Source: Paracoccus sanguinis (lineage in GTDB: Bacteria; Pseudomonadota; Alphaproteobacteria; Rhodobacterales; Rhodobacteraceae). From it: a stretch of 64,000 nucleotides of DNA. Position numbers and translations under genes: made by a program. Below the pieces are notes generated by a model that saw nothing but the letters and a program-made list of their open reading frames with translations, was not told the DNA's origin and searched no databases. Shown piece by piece: positions 1 through 8,615 of this stretch; the stretch's first letter is position 1, and each line of letters begins with the position of its first letter. The stretch lies in contig NZ_FNNA01000008.1 of assembly GCF_900106665.1 (NCBI RefSeq), positions 24,142 through 88,141 on the forward strand, given 5' to 3'.

Positions 1-1904
1 CGTCCTTCGAGCCGAGTTCCGGCAGCTCGTCGGTGAACCATTCCTCACCGGCGAGCACCTTGATCGCGGTGGACTTGCGCGCGCCCTGCGGCCCCTCAAG
101 GATCAGCATGTGGTCGGCCTTGACGCCGGGGCGATAGATGCGGGCGACGGCCGAGATCAGCCAGAGCGCGCCGATGGTGTGGTTGAACGCTGTGGGCTCG
201 GCGCCGAGATAGGTGCTCGTCCACGTCTCGATCCGGGGCGTGCCATCCCATGTCAGGGCGTCGAGCCAGTCGCGGACGGGATGAATGCGCAGCTCGCGGG
301 CGACGGCGCCGACAGCGCGGCTGACGACGACCGGGGCCACGTTGATGCCGCGGAGTTGCAGCCATTCGGCGGTGCGGATGTCGTCGGCGTCTTCCCAGGG
401 GCGCGGCAGGGAGGCGGTTCCGGCGTCCCACGGCAGCGGCTGACGCACCACGATCTCCTGTCCGAACTCGTCGAAGGCGAGCACGCCTGCGAAGCCCGGA
501 TCGGAGGTCAGGGCGACGATGACGTTGGCCTCGTTGCGCTCGGGTGCGCCCGCGAGGTCGAGCCGGAGACGTCTGAACCAGGCGGGTTTCGGGATCGGCG
601 CGTGCGGGTCGCCGGTGGCGTTCACGCGGCGGCGGAGCTCCGCCAGCTGCTGGGTCAGCACCGACATGCCGATCCCGGTCGCGGACTTGATCCGCGCGAC
701 GACTTGCCGCTCGGGCAGCGGGTCGAGCCTTGCAAGCGCGATGCGCCCGAGCAGCGTGGACAGGGCTTCGAACTCGGGCGGGTTGGTCAGCGCCTCGGCC
801 GCGGCGATCAGCGTTGCGGGATCGTCGGCGGACGCAACGACAGGTGTTGCCGTCTCGGGCTGTGCCGGATCCCCGTCCTGCGGCTCCACTGTGGTGTCAG
901 CCGGTCGCGCGTAATCCTCGGCGCCAGCGCCGCGCAGAAGGTCGTCGTTGAAGTCGTCGCCATGCAGCGGCGCAACGATCTCGTTCGGGATGTCCGCCCG
1001 GTTCAGGCGGTCCGAGAGCGTCGCGGCCGCCTGGCGGCCAGCGTCTCCGGCATCGGCATAGATTGTGACGCGCCGGGTGCCCTCGGGCCACTGGAACCGC
1101 GCCAGACCGTCGGCCGACAGCGCCGCCCAGACCGGTGTGCCGAAGAGCGCGTGCGCGGCGAGCGCCGTCTCGATGCCCTCGGCGATGCCGATGTGTCCGT
1201 CCTCCGGCATCGGGAACAGGCGAACCACGGCATCCTTCACGCTGCCGAGCATCTTCTTGCCCGGGGGCGCCTTCGCGCTGCCGTCATCGAGCAGGAAGGT
1301 GCGGTGGATGCCCGGCGCGCGCTCCCCGTCCGGCAACCGGAGGATCGCGATCGGGCCGGGCCAGCCGCGGCAGCTGTCGAAGTCCGGAAGATCGGGATGG
1401 AACAGAAGGTCGGACGAGCCGGGATCCGACAGGCCGCGGGCGCGCAGATAGGTCTCGCCAGGCGTACCCGCGATCGGCACGGCCCCGCCGACCAGCCGCG
1501 CGATCTCGGCCGAGTGGTCGGGGCGTGGGCGCACGGCCGACGCCAGAACAGGCCGCGGCGCAGGATGGTCCATACCTGCCAGCCGCGCCGCCTCGTCGAA
1601 GAGCGCGCCATCGCAGAGGCCGGTCGCCTGCGCGATCAGGTCAATGGGACCGGCCCGCTCACCGGTGGCGTAATCGAAGCCCCAACCGGCATAGGGCCCG
1701 TCGAGATGGATGGTGCAGGAGCCCTCCTTGCGCGGCTGGCGCCCGGAGAGGTCTGCGCAGCGCAAAGATCGACGGTCCCGCGCAAGCCGGGCCTCGGGAA
1801 AGAGCGCCGGCAACCAGTCGGCGGCCGTACTGGCGAGCCGCTCCTTCACCGCCGCCAGATCGTGCCGGGTCTTCGGGACCGCGATGTCGTTGAGATCGAT
1901 CATC
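1..1904 (-). CDS. Toprim-VapE primase/helicase, 3' end outside window
   Basis: Probable DNA replication enzyme of a phage-like element, combining a primase-type Toprim domain with a VapE-type helicase. Translated by hand from the ATG at 1904, the reading frame stays open to the window edge (about 634 residues visible). A Toprim-like pair, EGIET near residue 236 followed by YADAGDAG, marks the primase half. A VapE-like stretch with a P-loop (GPQGARKST, near residue 601) marks the ATPase half. It starts 7 bp after the helicase gene 1912..3231 and ends the minus-strand operon as seen here. The first residues MIDLN are shared with two other genes of the operon. The fold calls come from family motifs; the C-terminal ATPase is cut off, so its motif B cannot be checked. 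Confidence 0.75.
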
Positions 1905-1911
1905 GCGCCCC

Positions 1912-3231
1912 TCAGGCCAGAAGGACGAGACCGCGCTCGGCCCGGGTGATCGCAGTGTAGAGCCAGCGGCGCCGGTCGATCTCGGTGCGACCGAGTCCGT
2001 CGTCCCAGACGATCACGTTCTCCCACTGCGACCCCTGCGCCTTGTGCGCGGTGATCGCCCAGCCAAAGGTCGCCTCGGTCAGCAGGCGCTTCTCCTTGTA
2101 GTCGCGGTCGTGGCGCTTGTCGTCGTAGGCGACGTGGTCCTCGAAATGCCCCTTGTAGATCCGCAACCGGCCCGGACGCCCGTCCTCATAGGGCTCGCCG
2201 ATGTGGCGCCCGTCCTCGTCGTGGACGACGGCGGAGAAGTAGAGACTGCCCTCGTCGACGATGTCCTCGAGCGTCACGAACATCCCGTTGATCAGCCCCA
2301 GATCGTTCTGGTTCTTCAGGCAGATGATCTTCTCGGCCGGCCCCGTGGGCAGCCAGGTCCCGCCGAGACCGGCCGCCGCGCGCATGGCGTTGTTGATCTG
2401 CAGCCGCGTGGCGTTCAGCCCGCAGATCAGCTGGCCGCCGCGCAGCGCCTGTTCCGGCGTGATGTCGCCCTTGCGGAGCTTGGCGACGTGATCGTCGTAG
2501 ACGCCGAAGCCGATGGGCCGTCCCTCGCGCGCCATGGTGGCGAGGCGGATGATCGCGCTTTCCGCCGCCTGGCGGTGGATCTCGGTCAGCATCACGTCCG
2601 GCTCGTCGCGGGTGAAGGCGCCTTCGCCCCGGATCGGCGGCAGCTGGCCCGGATCGCCGAGCACGAGGATCGGTTTTCCGAAGCTCATCAGGTCGCGCGC
2701 CATCTCCTCGCCGACCATCGACACCTCGTCGAGCACGATGAGCTGCGCGTCGGCGGCGTCGCTCTGCGGGTTCAGCGCGAAGCGCGGGTGCTTCATCGCG
2801 GAAACACCCTGGCGCATCGCCTCGATCGCGGCATCGGCCGTGGTGCGCGCGAACCCGGTGAGATGGAGCGCGTCGCGCTCGGCCACCGCGATCTTCCGGG
2901 TGGCTTCCTCGATCTCCTCCTCGGTCGCCTCGATCACCGTGTAGATCAGGCTGTGGATGGTACGCGCAGGCGTGCCCTTGCGGGTCAGCACCAGCGCGGC
3001 CTTGCCGGTGAAGGTGGCGGTGACAACGCCTGGCACGCAGCGGCCGTCCTTCGCGCTGCGGTGGGGCGAGAGACCGAGTTCGTCGAGCGCGAACTTCAGC
3101 ACGGTGGTCTTGCCGGACCCGGCATAGCCAAACAGGCGGAACACCTGCTGCTGATCGGTTCGGGTCTCGAACCACTCCTTGATCTCGCGGATCGCGGCGG
3201 CCTGCGTGGCGGATGGGGTGAACTCGGTCAT
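1912..3231 (-). CDS. RecD/Pif1-like superfamily 1 DNA helicase
   Basis: ATP-dependent 5'-3' type DNA helicase, 439 residues. Visible motifs are Walker A GYAGSGKTT (35-43), Walker B DEVSM (168-172), motif III GDPGQLPP (192-199) and, near the C-terminus, AITAHKAQGSQW and WLYTAITRAE, which are RecD-family motifs V and VI. The ATG at 3231 is preferred over longer in-frame starts because it overlaps the stop of the upstream gene by 4 bp (ATGA) and the motif spacing then fits a compact helicase without extra N-terminal domain. It belongs to the phage-like replication operon and probably unwinds DNA for replication or recombination. Family assignment is strong; the precise role in the element is inferred. 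Confidence 0.88.
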   Translation of the reverse strand: MTEFTPSATQAAAIREIKEWFETRTDQQQVFRLFGYAGSGKTTVLKFALDELGLSPHRSAKDGRCVPGVVTATFTGKAALVLTRKGTPARTIHSLIYTVIEATEEEIEEATRKIAVAERDALHLTGFARTTADAAIEAMRQGVSAMKHPRFALNPQSDAADAQLIVLDEVSMVGEEMARDLMSFGKPILVLGDPGQLPPIRGEGAFTRDEPDVMLTEIHRQAAESAIIRLATMAREGRPIGFGVYDDHVAKLRKGDITPEQALRGGQLICGLNATRLQINNAMRAAAGLGGTWLPTGPAEKIICLKNQNDLGLINGMFVTLEDIVDEGSLYFSAVVHDEDGRHIGEPYEDGRPGRLRIYKGHFEDHVAYDDKRHDRDYKEKRLLTEATFGWAITAHKAQGSQWENVIVWDDGLGRTEIDRRRWLYTAITRAERGLVLLA

Positions 3232-3977
3232 GGCTGGCGCGCCTCCACTGCGTAATCCTTGACGATCCCGCCGCGGGTCGGATCGCCCACCTCGCACTGG
3301 CGCACGAAGACCCGGCGCCCGTCGGCGAGCTGTCGCCAGTGACCGCGACGGATGTGCCAGCGCGGGCTGGCGTGACTGCCGCCCTGCGGCGGCGTCGCCG
3401 CGCGCAAGCGCGCCGGATCGATGGCGACCTGGCGCCAGACCCATCCCTGGACCCCGGCGCGCGCGAAAGGCTTGCGCCGCGTCGAGGGCACCTGGCGCTC
3501 CCGGAAGTCGGCAGCCTGAGAAAGTATCGCGAGGCCGCGCCAGACGATGGCAGCTGCGGCTTGACCGCACTGCTCCGCCATCTCCACGTCTTCAAGCGCC
3601 GGATTGGCGGCGAATTCGGCGACACCGCCGTCGGCAATCCACACATAGGCATGGACGTCCGTCCATCGCCGCGGGGAGCGCCAAAGGGAAAGCCAGAGAG
3701 CCTCTATGCCGTCAGGGCGCTGCCTCGCGTACACGATCTGGCTGCGGATCTTTGGTCCACGGTCGCGCAGCTCGAATATCGTATCGGGGTGCGGAAGGCG
3801 CTGCGGTCCTGCCGCCAGGCGACGTGCAAGCGCATCGACCTCGTCGGAGTCGAACCGCTCCTGATCGGCAAAGCGCCAGACTGGCGCAAACTCGAACCCG
3901 TCGAGCAGATCGGGCATCCAGAACCTGTCGCGATGCGCACGCACGATCCGCTTGAGTTCGTAGGCGTCGGGGATCAT
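3228..3977 (-). CDS. Hypothetical protein of phage-like operon
   Basis: Not recognised. A 249-residue soluble protein without signal peptide or membrane segment, moderately rich in Arg and Trp. Its C-terminal third (HIRRGHWRQLADGRRVFVRQCEVGDPT, described from about residue 200) is basic and could touch nucleic acid, and resembles the short basic RxHWR...VFV tails of some phage hypothetical proteins; I would not name a function from this. It overlaps both neighbours by 4 bp (ATGA), so it is translationally coupled between the helicase and the Cas4-like nuclease, which suggests a role in the same replication or recombination process. Confidence 0.7.
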   Translation of the reverse strand: MIPDAYELKRIVRAHRDRFWMPDLLDGFEFAPVWRFADQERFDSDEVDALARRLAAGPQRLPHPDTIFELRDRGPKIRSQIVYARQRPDGIEALWLSLWRSPRRWTDVHAYVWIADGGVAEFAANPALEDVEMAEQCGQAAAAIVWRGLAILSQAADFRERQVPSTRRKPFARAGVQGWVWRQVAIDPARLRAATPPQGGSHASPRWHIRRGHWRQLADGRRVFVRQCEVGDPTRGGIVKDYAVEARQP

Positions 3978-4771
3978 GGCCGCTCACCCCAGCACCGTTT
4001 CGCCCAGGCGCAGGGGGCGTGCCATTTGCCGGCCGCCATGCCGCCGCGGCAGAGGACTGCGCTGGGCTCGGCAGCGGCCCGCGGCAGCCATTCCCCGGCC
4101 TCGGAGGCCCGGACAACGGCGACGGCGCGGTCCGACATCTCCTGCGCGAGATGTGCATCGAAGGGCACGAGTTCAGCGTGCAACTCCATCGTGTCGCGGT
4201 TCAGCGCGGTGAAGAGGGCCGGGTGCGGCAGCTCCATGTAGGCCTGATAGAGGGCGATCTGTGCGGCATAGACCGGCCGCGCGAGGCTGACACCGCGCTT
4301 GACCACGTCCTTCCAGCTGGCCGCGCCGAGCGCCTTGTTCTCCCAGAGCGCGGGATAGTCCATCGCGACCGGGCCTGAGACGAAGCAGCCGTCGATATGG
4401 CCCTTGAAGCGCCCGCCGAGGGCTTCAAAGCCGAACTGACGGCCGTCCGGACGCTCGGTGCGCAGGTCGAACCCGGCGATCCGGAACCAGCCCGCGACGA
4501 TGTCCTCGGCCCGGTGGCCCGCCTCGAAGATGCGCAGCGTGCGTGGTGCGAACTCCTGGCCTTCGTCCTTGGGCACCGCGAGGAAGTCGTACTGGATCTG
4601 GCGCAGGCAGTCGCGGCCGAGACCCGAGGAGCTGACATAGGTGCGCGGACGCTCTGCGCGGTTGCGCGCGGACAGCGCCGTGTCGATGGCCGTGGACACG
4701 GCTTCCGCGATGGGCGGGCGCGGCGCGTCGGCGCCGTAGAGGCAGCCCGAGCCATGGTTCAGGTCGATCAT
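3974..4771 (-). CDS. PD-(D/E)XK nuclease, Cas4/RecB-like with Fe-S cysteines
   Basis: Likely single-strand DNA exonuclease of the Cas4/RecB nuclease superfamily, 265 residues. The active-site pattern is present: GHIDG (124-128, catalytic Asp127), WENK (Glu144, Lys146) and the QxxxY motif QIALY (171-175). One cysteine near the N-terminus (Cys55) plus three near the C-terminus (Cys241, Cys254, Cys260) reproduce the one-plus-three arrangement that binds a 4Fe-4S cluster in Cas4 and AddB. No CRISPR array is nearby, so this is a phage-type recombination nuclease rather than an adaptation protein. It is coupled by 4-bp overlaps to both neighbours and shares the MIDLN start with two other genes. Confidence 0.8.
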   Translation of the reverse strand: MIDLNHGSGCLYGADAPRPPIAEAVSTAIDTALSARNRAERPRTYVSSSGLGRDCLRQIQYDFLAVPKDEGQEFAPRTLRIFEAGHRAEDIVAGWFRIAGFDLRTERPDGRQFGFEALGGRFKGHIDGCFVSGPVAMDYPALWENKALGAASWKDVVKRGVSLARPVYAAQIALYQAYMELPHPALFTALNRDTMELHAELVPFDAHLAQEMSDRAVAVVRASEAGEWLPRAAAEPSAVLCRGGMAAGKWHAPCAWAKRCWGERP

Positions 4772-4983
4772 CGCTCGCGCTCCCAGAACCCGCCGGCCTG
4801 CGCGATGCAGGTCAGCTTGTGGAACTGCGCGTCCGTCAGCCGGGTGCTGTCGCCGAACCGCGCGAGCTTCTCGCGGAGGCTGTCGCAGAACTCGATCTCG
4901 AAATCGGTGACGGCGTTCTCGGTGGCAGCCTCGAGCAGGTGCTTCCAGCTGCAGGACGGGGTGTCGTCGTTCAGGTCGATCAT
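4768..4983 (-). CDS. Small hypothetical protein (71 aa)
   Basis: Not recognised. A 71-residue, mildly acidic protein, mostly predicted helical, with three cysteines (11, 33, 59) that do not form an obvious metal motif. It overlaps the Cas4-like gene by 4 bp and opens with MIDLN, the same five codons that open the Cas4-like and the Toprim-VapE genes. Its position as a translationally coupled partner of the nuclease suggests an accessory role, but nothing in its sequence says which. Confidence 0.65.
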   Translation of the reverse strand: MIDLNDDTPSCSWKHLLEAATENAVTDFEIEFCDSLREKLARFGDSTRLTDAQFHKLTCIAQAGGFWERER

Positions 4984-4993
4984 CGCCGCGCTC

Positions 4994-5404
4994 CTAAAAT
5001 GGGATCGGGTCGTCGAGGACCGTGCCGGTGCGCTCCTTGCGCGCGGCCTGCTCCTGCATGCTGTCGATGTAGCCGGTGACCGCCGCCTCGATCAGGCGGT
5101 CGATGTCCTCGGCGCTGCGGTGGAAGAAGGGCTCCATAAGCCCGAGGTCGGTGAGCGCTTCGGCGAAGAGCGTCCGCGCGTCGCGGATCGCACGGGCCTC
5201 GCGCGCGGTCTTGTCGATCATGCCGTTATTCCTTTGGGTGATGGAGCTGCCCACGTCCTGACAGCGGCGCGAGCAGAAGCGGTGGTAAGGGTGGCGATCC
5301 CAGCGGAGGCCGTGGCAGTAGCCGAAGCCGCGCGCCTCGCGGGCGCAGACGGCGCAGATCGCTACCCGAGCAAGAAGGTCGCGATCGGGTCCTCGGGCGG
5401 CCAA
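4994..5404 (-). CDS. Cysteine-rich small protein, DUF6511-like
   Basis: Probable small phage protein with a zinc-ribbon-like N-terminus (CAVC followed about 25 residues later by FCSRRC) and a helical C-terminal half ending in VTGYIDSMQEQAA. This layout matches what I recall of the DUF6511 family found in Rhodobacterales phages. The start is uncertain. No ATG or GTG lies upstream of the cysteines, so I use a TTG at 5404, which gives 136 residues and overlaps the next gene by 43 bp. The ATG at 5221 would give only 75 residues (MIDKTAREA) and lose every cysteine. The conserved cysteines argue for the longer form. Function unknown. Confidence 0.55.
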   Translation of the reverse strand: MAARGPDRDLLARVAICAVCAREARGFGYCHGLRWDRHPYHRFCSRRCQDVGSSITQRNNGMIDKTAREARAIRDARTLFAEALTDLGLMEPFFHRSAEDIDRLIEAAVTGYIDSMQEQAARKERTGTVLDDPIPF

Positions 5405-5592
5405 CCCGCCCTCTGGAGCTTTTCGGACTGGAGCACGATCCAGCGCGAGATCGCGTTGCTGGCCATGGCTTCGAGGTCTCCGAGGCCGAGGCTTGCGATG
5501 GGGGCGTGCAGTTTTCCTCGGGCCTCGAGCCATCGTCCGATCTCCAGCGCCGCCTCGCGCGTCACATGCGCCTGCCATTCATCCGGGGTCAT
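5362..5592 (-). CDS. Small hypothetical protein (76 aa)
   Basis: Not recognised. The ATG at 5592 gives a 76-residue helical protein (starts MTPDEWQAHV) with typical coding character; the much longer open frame upstream is low-complexity Arg-rich sequence that is antisense-like and was not used. It sits between the tail-bearing DNA-binding candidate and the cysteine-rich protein, and its 3' end overlaps the preferred start of the latter. It is probably a phage accessory protein of the same operon. Confidence 0.6.
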   Translation of the reverse strand: MTPDEWQAHVTREAALEIGRWLEARGKLHAPIASLGLGDLEAMASNAISRWIVLQSEKLQRAGWPPEDPIATFLLG

Positions 5593-5671
5593 CGGCCCGG
5601 CAGGATCGCGCCGGGCCTCGGGCGGCGGCGAAGGCCGGGTTGACCTCCGCCGCCGTGCTGCCGACCGCGCC

Positions 5672-6448
5672 TCACCCATTGAGCCACGCGGGCATGCCGG
5701 TCGCCGGCGCTCCGCCCGGCGCGGACGGCGAGGACGCGGGCGGCTGCTGGGCGGGTGGTTGCTGCTGGGCCTGCTGCGGAGCCGGCGCCTGCGCACCCCA
5801 GGCCGGGGCCGCGGACGGCGCTTGCGGTTGCGCGCCCCATGCCGGCGTGGGCGCCTGCCAGCCCGGTGCCGGCGCGCTCGCGGCCTTGCGCGGCGGGGCG
5901 TTGACGGGCTCCGGGGGAACGGTTTCGCCACGCATGATCGGAGCGTGCTGCGGTTCGTCGGGCAGAACGACGTTCGCGATCCGGTTCTGGTCGCGGTATT
6001 GGGGGTTGGACGCGGGCTCCACCATGATCCGGGCGGCGAACACGATGCCGTCGAGATGCTTGAGCCCGGGCAGCACCCGCTTCGCCTTTGCGTCGGGGCT
6101 TTCGTCCCTGGGATCGAGCCCGAGAGCGCTGTCGAGCATCGCCCGAAAGGTGGATTTCGAGATCTTCCAGCCGATCGACTGGCCCTTCTCGTCGAGCTTG
6201 CCGCCCGCCACGGTGAAGCTTTGCCAGAACTTCCGCCGGGCATGCGGGCCCTCGAGGATGGTGAACTCGCAGTCCAGCATCTTCGCGTCGCTCGACTGCG
6301 AGGCCTTCAGAAGCTTCGCGTCCATCGGCGTGGCGCCGTCGACGCCGCCGGGGCGCACGGTCAGGCGGACCTTGGCGAAAGTGCCGTCGGGGATCAGCTC
6401 GCCGATGGGGGCCATCTGCGGCTGGGCGTCGTTGAGATCGTAGCTCAT
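5672..6448 (-). CDS. Phage protein with Pro/Gln/Ala-rich tail, possible ssDNA-binding (DUF669-like)
   Basis: 258-residue protein with two parts. Residues 1-165 form a compact beta-rich domain (motifs such as DGTFAKVRLTV and FTILEGPHARRKFW) resembling the DUF669 group of phage proteins that are placed with single-strand annealing or SSB functions. Residues 170-258 are a disordered tail rich in Pro, Gln and Ala, ending MPAWLNG. A folded head with a disordered tail and a short conserved tip is the architecture of SSB-type proteins. It lies 22 bp upstream (in operon order downstream) of the Sak4-like ATPase, and such pairs occur in phage recombination modules. The binding function is inferred from architecture and context. 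Confidence 0.6.
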   Translation of the reverse strand: MSYDLNDAQPQMAPIGELIPDGTFAKVRLTVRPGGVDGATPMDAKLLKASQSSDAKMLDCEFTILEGPHARRKFWQSFTVAGGKLDEKGQSIGWKISKSTFRAMLDSALGLDPRDESPDAKAKRVLPGLKHLDGIVFAARIMVEPASNPQYRDQNRIANVVLPDEPQHAPIMRGETVPPEPVNAPPRKAASAPAPGWQAPTPAWGAQPQAPSAAPAWGAQAPAPQQAQQQPPAQQPPASSPSAPGGAPATGMPAWLNG

Positions 6449-6470
6449 GGATCTGTCCTTTGCGTCTGGA

Positions 6471-7328
6471 TCAGGAAGTGGTGGCGGGGTGTGCGGGGGC
6501 GCGGCCGTCGATCTTCGCGATCAGCGCGCCGAGATGGGGCGCCTCGGTCACATCGAGCCGGCCGGAGCGGTCCTTGGCGGGAAGGCCCCAGGGGTTGCCG
6601 GAGCGACAGACGAGGCGGCGCTCGGCGGAGGTCTCCTCCAGGGTCCATTCGCCCTTGGCGTCGCGGCCGAAGAGCTGCATCGAGACCACCTGATCGACGA
6701 TGCCCGGCAGCTCGCGCCCGGCCTTCGTGCCCTCCATCTGCGGCTGCCACGTCGTCGCGCCGAACTCGTCGGTCACCTTCTCGAGCACGCCCACGAAGAT
6801 CACCGTCTTGCCGCGGGCATGCTGGAGGTGCTTCAGCGCCTGGATCACCTCGCGGCCGAGCAGCCCGTAGGCGCCCCGGACATCCGGTTTGCCGGTCCGC
6901 TCGGAAAAGGCCTCCGGCTGCTGGCGGGCATAGGCCATGGCCTGCCGCGTCAGGTCGGTGATCGAGTCGACGAAGACGATCCGCTTCCTGGCGAGGAAGT
7001 CCTCGACGCCGGTGCCGAGATACTGCTGCTGCAGCCACGCGTGATACTCGGCGCCGTACCAGGACTTCGGATGCTGGGCCGGGTCGTGCCCGCCGATCAG
7101 CACGGCGAGGTCGCGGAAATCGGTGAAGCTGCGCACCGGGATCGAGTCCCCGCGCCAGTCCTGCACCGACTTCATGCCGGCCTCGAGATCGAGGCAGACG
7201 GTCTCCTCGGCGGGCAGCGTCTTCAGGAGGGTGGTCTTGCCGACGCCGGGCGGGCCGAAGATGGCGAGCGAGGTCTTGTTCTCGGCGGCCGAGAGCCGTT
7301 CGTCGGCGGTGATGATGCGGAAGGCCAT
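6471..7328 (-). CDS. Sak4-like RecA-fold phage ATPase (AAA_24)
   Basis: RecA-core ATPase of the phage AAA_24 group, 285 residues, probably involved in single-strand annealing or recombination like Sak4 proteins. Walker A is GPPGVGKTT (25-33); Walker B is RIVFVDSITDLTR with Asp121. A conserved region downstream (GREVIQALKHLQHARGKTVIFVG) fits the sensor strand of the RecA fold. It carries no OB or HTH domain, as usual for this group. Neighbours are the tail-bearing DNA-binding candidate on its 3' side and two small unknown proteins on its 5' side, which is a standard phage recombination neighbourhood. Confidence 0.8.
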   Translation of the reverse strand: MAFRIITADERLSAAENKTSLAIFGPPGVGKTTLLKTLPAEETVCLDLEAGMKSVQDWRGDSIPVRSFTDFRDLAVLIGGHDPAQHPKSWYGAEYHAWLQQQYLGTGVEDFLARKRIVFVDSITDLTRQAMAYARQQPEAFSERTGKPDVRGAYGLLGREVIQALKHLQHARGKTVIFVGVLEKVTDEFGATTWQPQMEGTKAGRELPGIVDQVVSMQLFGRDAKGEWTLEETSAERRLVCRSGNPWGLPAKDRSGRLDVTEAPHLGALIAKIDGRAPAHPATTS

Positions 7329-7432
7329 GGGGTTCTCCGGGAGTTGCGTTCAGGGTGCGCGGCGGCGGGGATGACCGGGTGCCGAAGGGGAACCTGCCCG
7401 GCGTTGCCGCGCGGGCGTCCCGCCGCCGCGCG

Positions 7433-7951
7433 TCACCGGTCTCGAGCCTCGAGCCGGAAGACGGGTTTGCCGGTGGTCTCGCTGCGCGCGTCCGCGAAGC
7501 CCTCGCGCATCGCCGCGGGCCAAGCGCCGTAGCGCCGCTCGGACACGCGGTAGGCGATCTCGAGATACTCGGTCGGGTCGTCGCCGGCGGCGCGGATGCG
7601 CTCAGCCATGGCTGCGAGCCGGTCCTGATCCCACGTGACCTTTTTCGGCAGGTCCGCGACGATCACGACGCTTTCGTCCTCGACGCGCACGGTGCCGCTG
7701 GTCTTGCCCTGTGCAGCCCGCTCGGCCGTGGCGGCGGCCTCGTAACGCTGCGCGATCCCGGCCTCGAGCCTGTCCCGCAGCCGCTTCACGCGGGCGGTCT
7801 CGGCGAGCGCCGTCGTCTGCAGATCCAGCAGCAGCTCGGGTGGCAACGCCGCGATGTCGCCGAAGGCGAGACCTTCGAGATCGTCGAAGCGGGGAGCATT
7901 GTCGGGGTGCGGCATGGTGGGATCTCCGTTGGAAGGGAATGGCAGGGCCAT
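7433..7951 (-). CDS. Hypothetical phage protein (about 172 aa)
   Basis: Not recognised. From the ATG at 7951 (MALPFPSNGD) the protein has 172 residues; a second start at 7915 (MPHPDNAP) would remove 12 residues and is also plausible. The centre (residues 45-80) is charged and probably coiled-coil, and the C-terminal half contains a run similar to phage proteins that accompany Sak4-like ATPases (DLPKKVTWDQDRLAAMAERI). The start codon overlaps the stop of the preceding gene by one base (TGATG), so it is coupled to it. Confidence 0.6.
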   Translation of the reverse strand: MALPFPSNGDPTMPHPDNAPRFDDLEGLAFGDIAALPPELLLDLQTTALAETARVKRLRDRLEAGIAQRYEAAATAERAAQGKTSGTVRVEDESVVIVADLPKKVTWDQDRLAAMAERIRAAGDDPTEYLEIAYRVSERRYGAWPAAMREGFADARSETTGKPVFRLEARDR

Positions 7952-8304
7952 CACGCGGCGCGCTCTTCGAGGAGCAGCGCCGAAAGCGAGGTGGCGGCGG
8001 CCTTGGGTCTGGGGCGCGCGACAGCGATGTAGGCGAAGCGGTCGGGGCCCACGCGCTCCTGCACGAGGTGGACGAGGCCTTTCTCGAAGGCGCCCAGCGC
8101 AGCCTGACCGAGATCGGCGAGATGGCGGCGTTCCGGCTCCGGCAATGTCGAAATCACTGGCGTGACGTCGATCCCCAGAAAGCCGCGGTGATACTCGATC
8201 CGGGCGCCAGCCTCGGCCTGTGCGATCCAGGCATAGAGTTCGACGTCGGTGAGCTTCGGCATCGCCACGCGGGCGCCGACAGGGATCGCGGCGACCATCA
8301 GCAT
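7951..8304 (-). CDS. Hypothetical phage protein (117 aa)
   Basis: Not recognised. The ATG at 8304 (MLMVAAIP) gives 117 residues; the long open frame upstream is the out-of-frame shadow of the HTH gene and was left out. The sequence is helical, without membrane or signal segments. The start overlaps the end of the HTH gene 8298..8564 by 7 bp and the stop overlaps the next start by 1 bp, so it is embedded in the coupled operon. Context suggests a phage regulatory or replication accessory protein. Confidence 0.6.
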   Translation of the reverse strand: MLMVAAIPVGARVAMPKLTDVELYAWIAQAEAGARIEYHRGFLGIDVTPVISTLPEPERRHLADLGQAALGAFEKGLVHLVQERVGPDRFAYIAVARPRPKAAATSLSALLLEERAA

Positions 8305-8564
8305 ACCCGTGCGGCCCGCGCGGGATCCGCGGTCAGACGGCGGGACGCGTGGCCAGCGCGCGCGACGGCGTCGCTGATCTTCAGGGCGCGCTGCAGCTGG
8401 CTCTGCTCGAAGGCTTCGATGTCGGCGAGCCGGTAGAGCACGCGCCCGCCGAGCTTGAGGAAGGCCGGCCCCAGGCCGGTGTAGCGCCAGCGCTCCAGCG
8501 TCCGGTGGGAGATCCCCCAGCGCCGGGCCAGCTCCTTCTGGTTCAGGCAATGCCTCTGCAGCAT
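8298..8564 (-). CDS. MerR/excisionase-type helix-turn-helix protein
   Basis: DNA-binding protein of 88 residues of the small HTH_17 / AlpA-like type. The helix-turn-helix is visible at residues 6-45: LNQKELARRWGISHRTLERWRYTG followed by the wing GGRVLYRLADIEAFE. Such proteins act as phage excisionases or as regulators of early operons. It is the first gene of the block that runs down to position 1, and the iteron-like motif cluster at 8616..8740 lies directly upstream, so it may bind there. Function as excisionase versus transcription regulator cannot be settled from sequence. Confidence 0.75.
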   Translation of the reverse strand: MLQRHCLNQKELARRWGISHRTLERWRYTGLGPAFLKLGGRVLYRLADIEAFEQSQLQRALKISDAVARAGHASRRLTADPARAARVC

Positions 8565-8615
8565 CGGTGTCTCCTCTCGTGTCGTCGTTGAGGAGACAGT
8601 GCGAAATTACGGTGT

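Noticed and set aside
110..1960. Long plus-strand open frame (616 aa) opposite the Toprim-VapE gene
   Set aside because: Arg/Val/Asp-rich without family motifs; the minus frame has continuous helicase and Toprim motifs and operon spacing.
3974..4771. Cas4-like gene as sign of a CRISPR system
   Set aside because: No repeat array, Cas1 or Cas2 in the window; the gene sits in a phage recombination operon.
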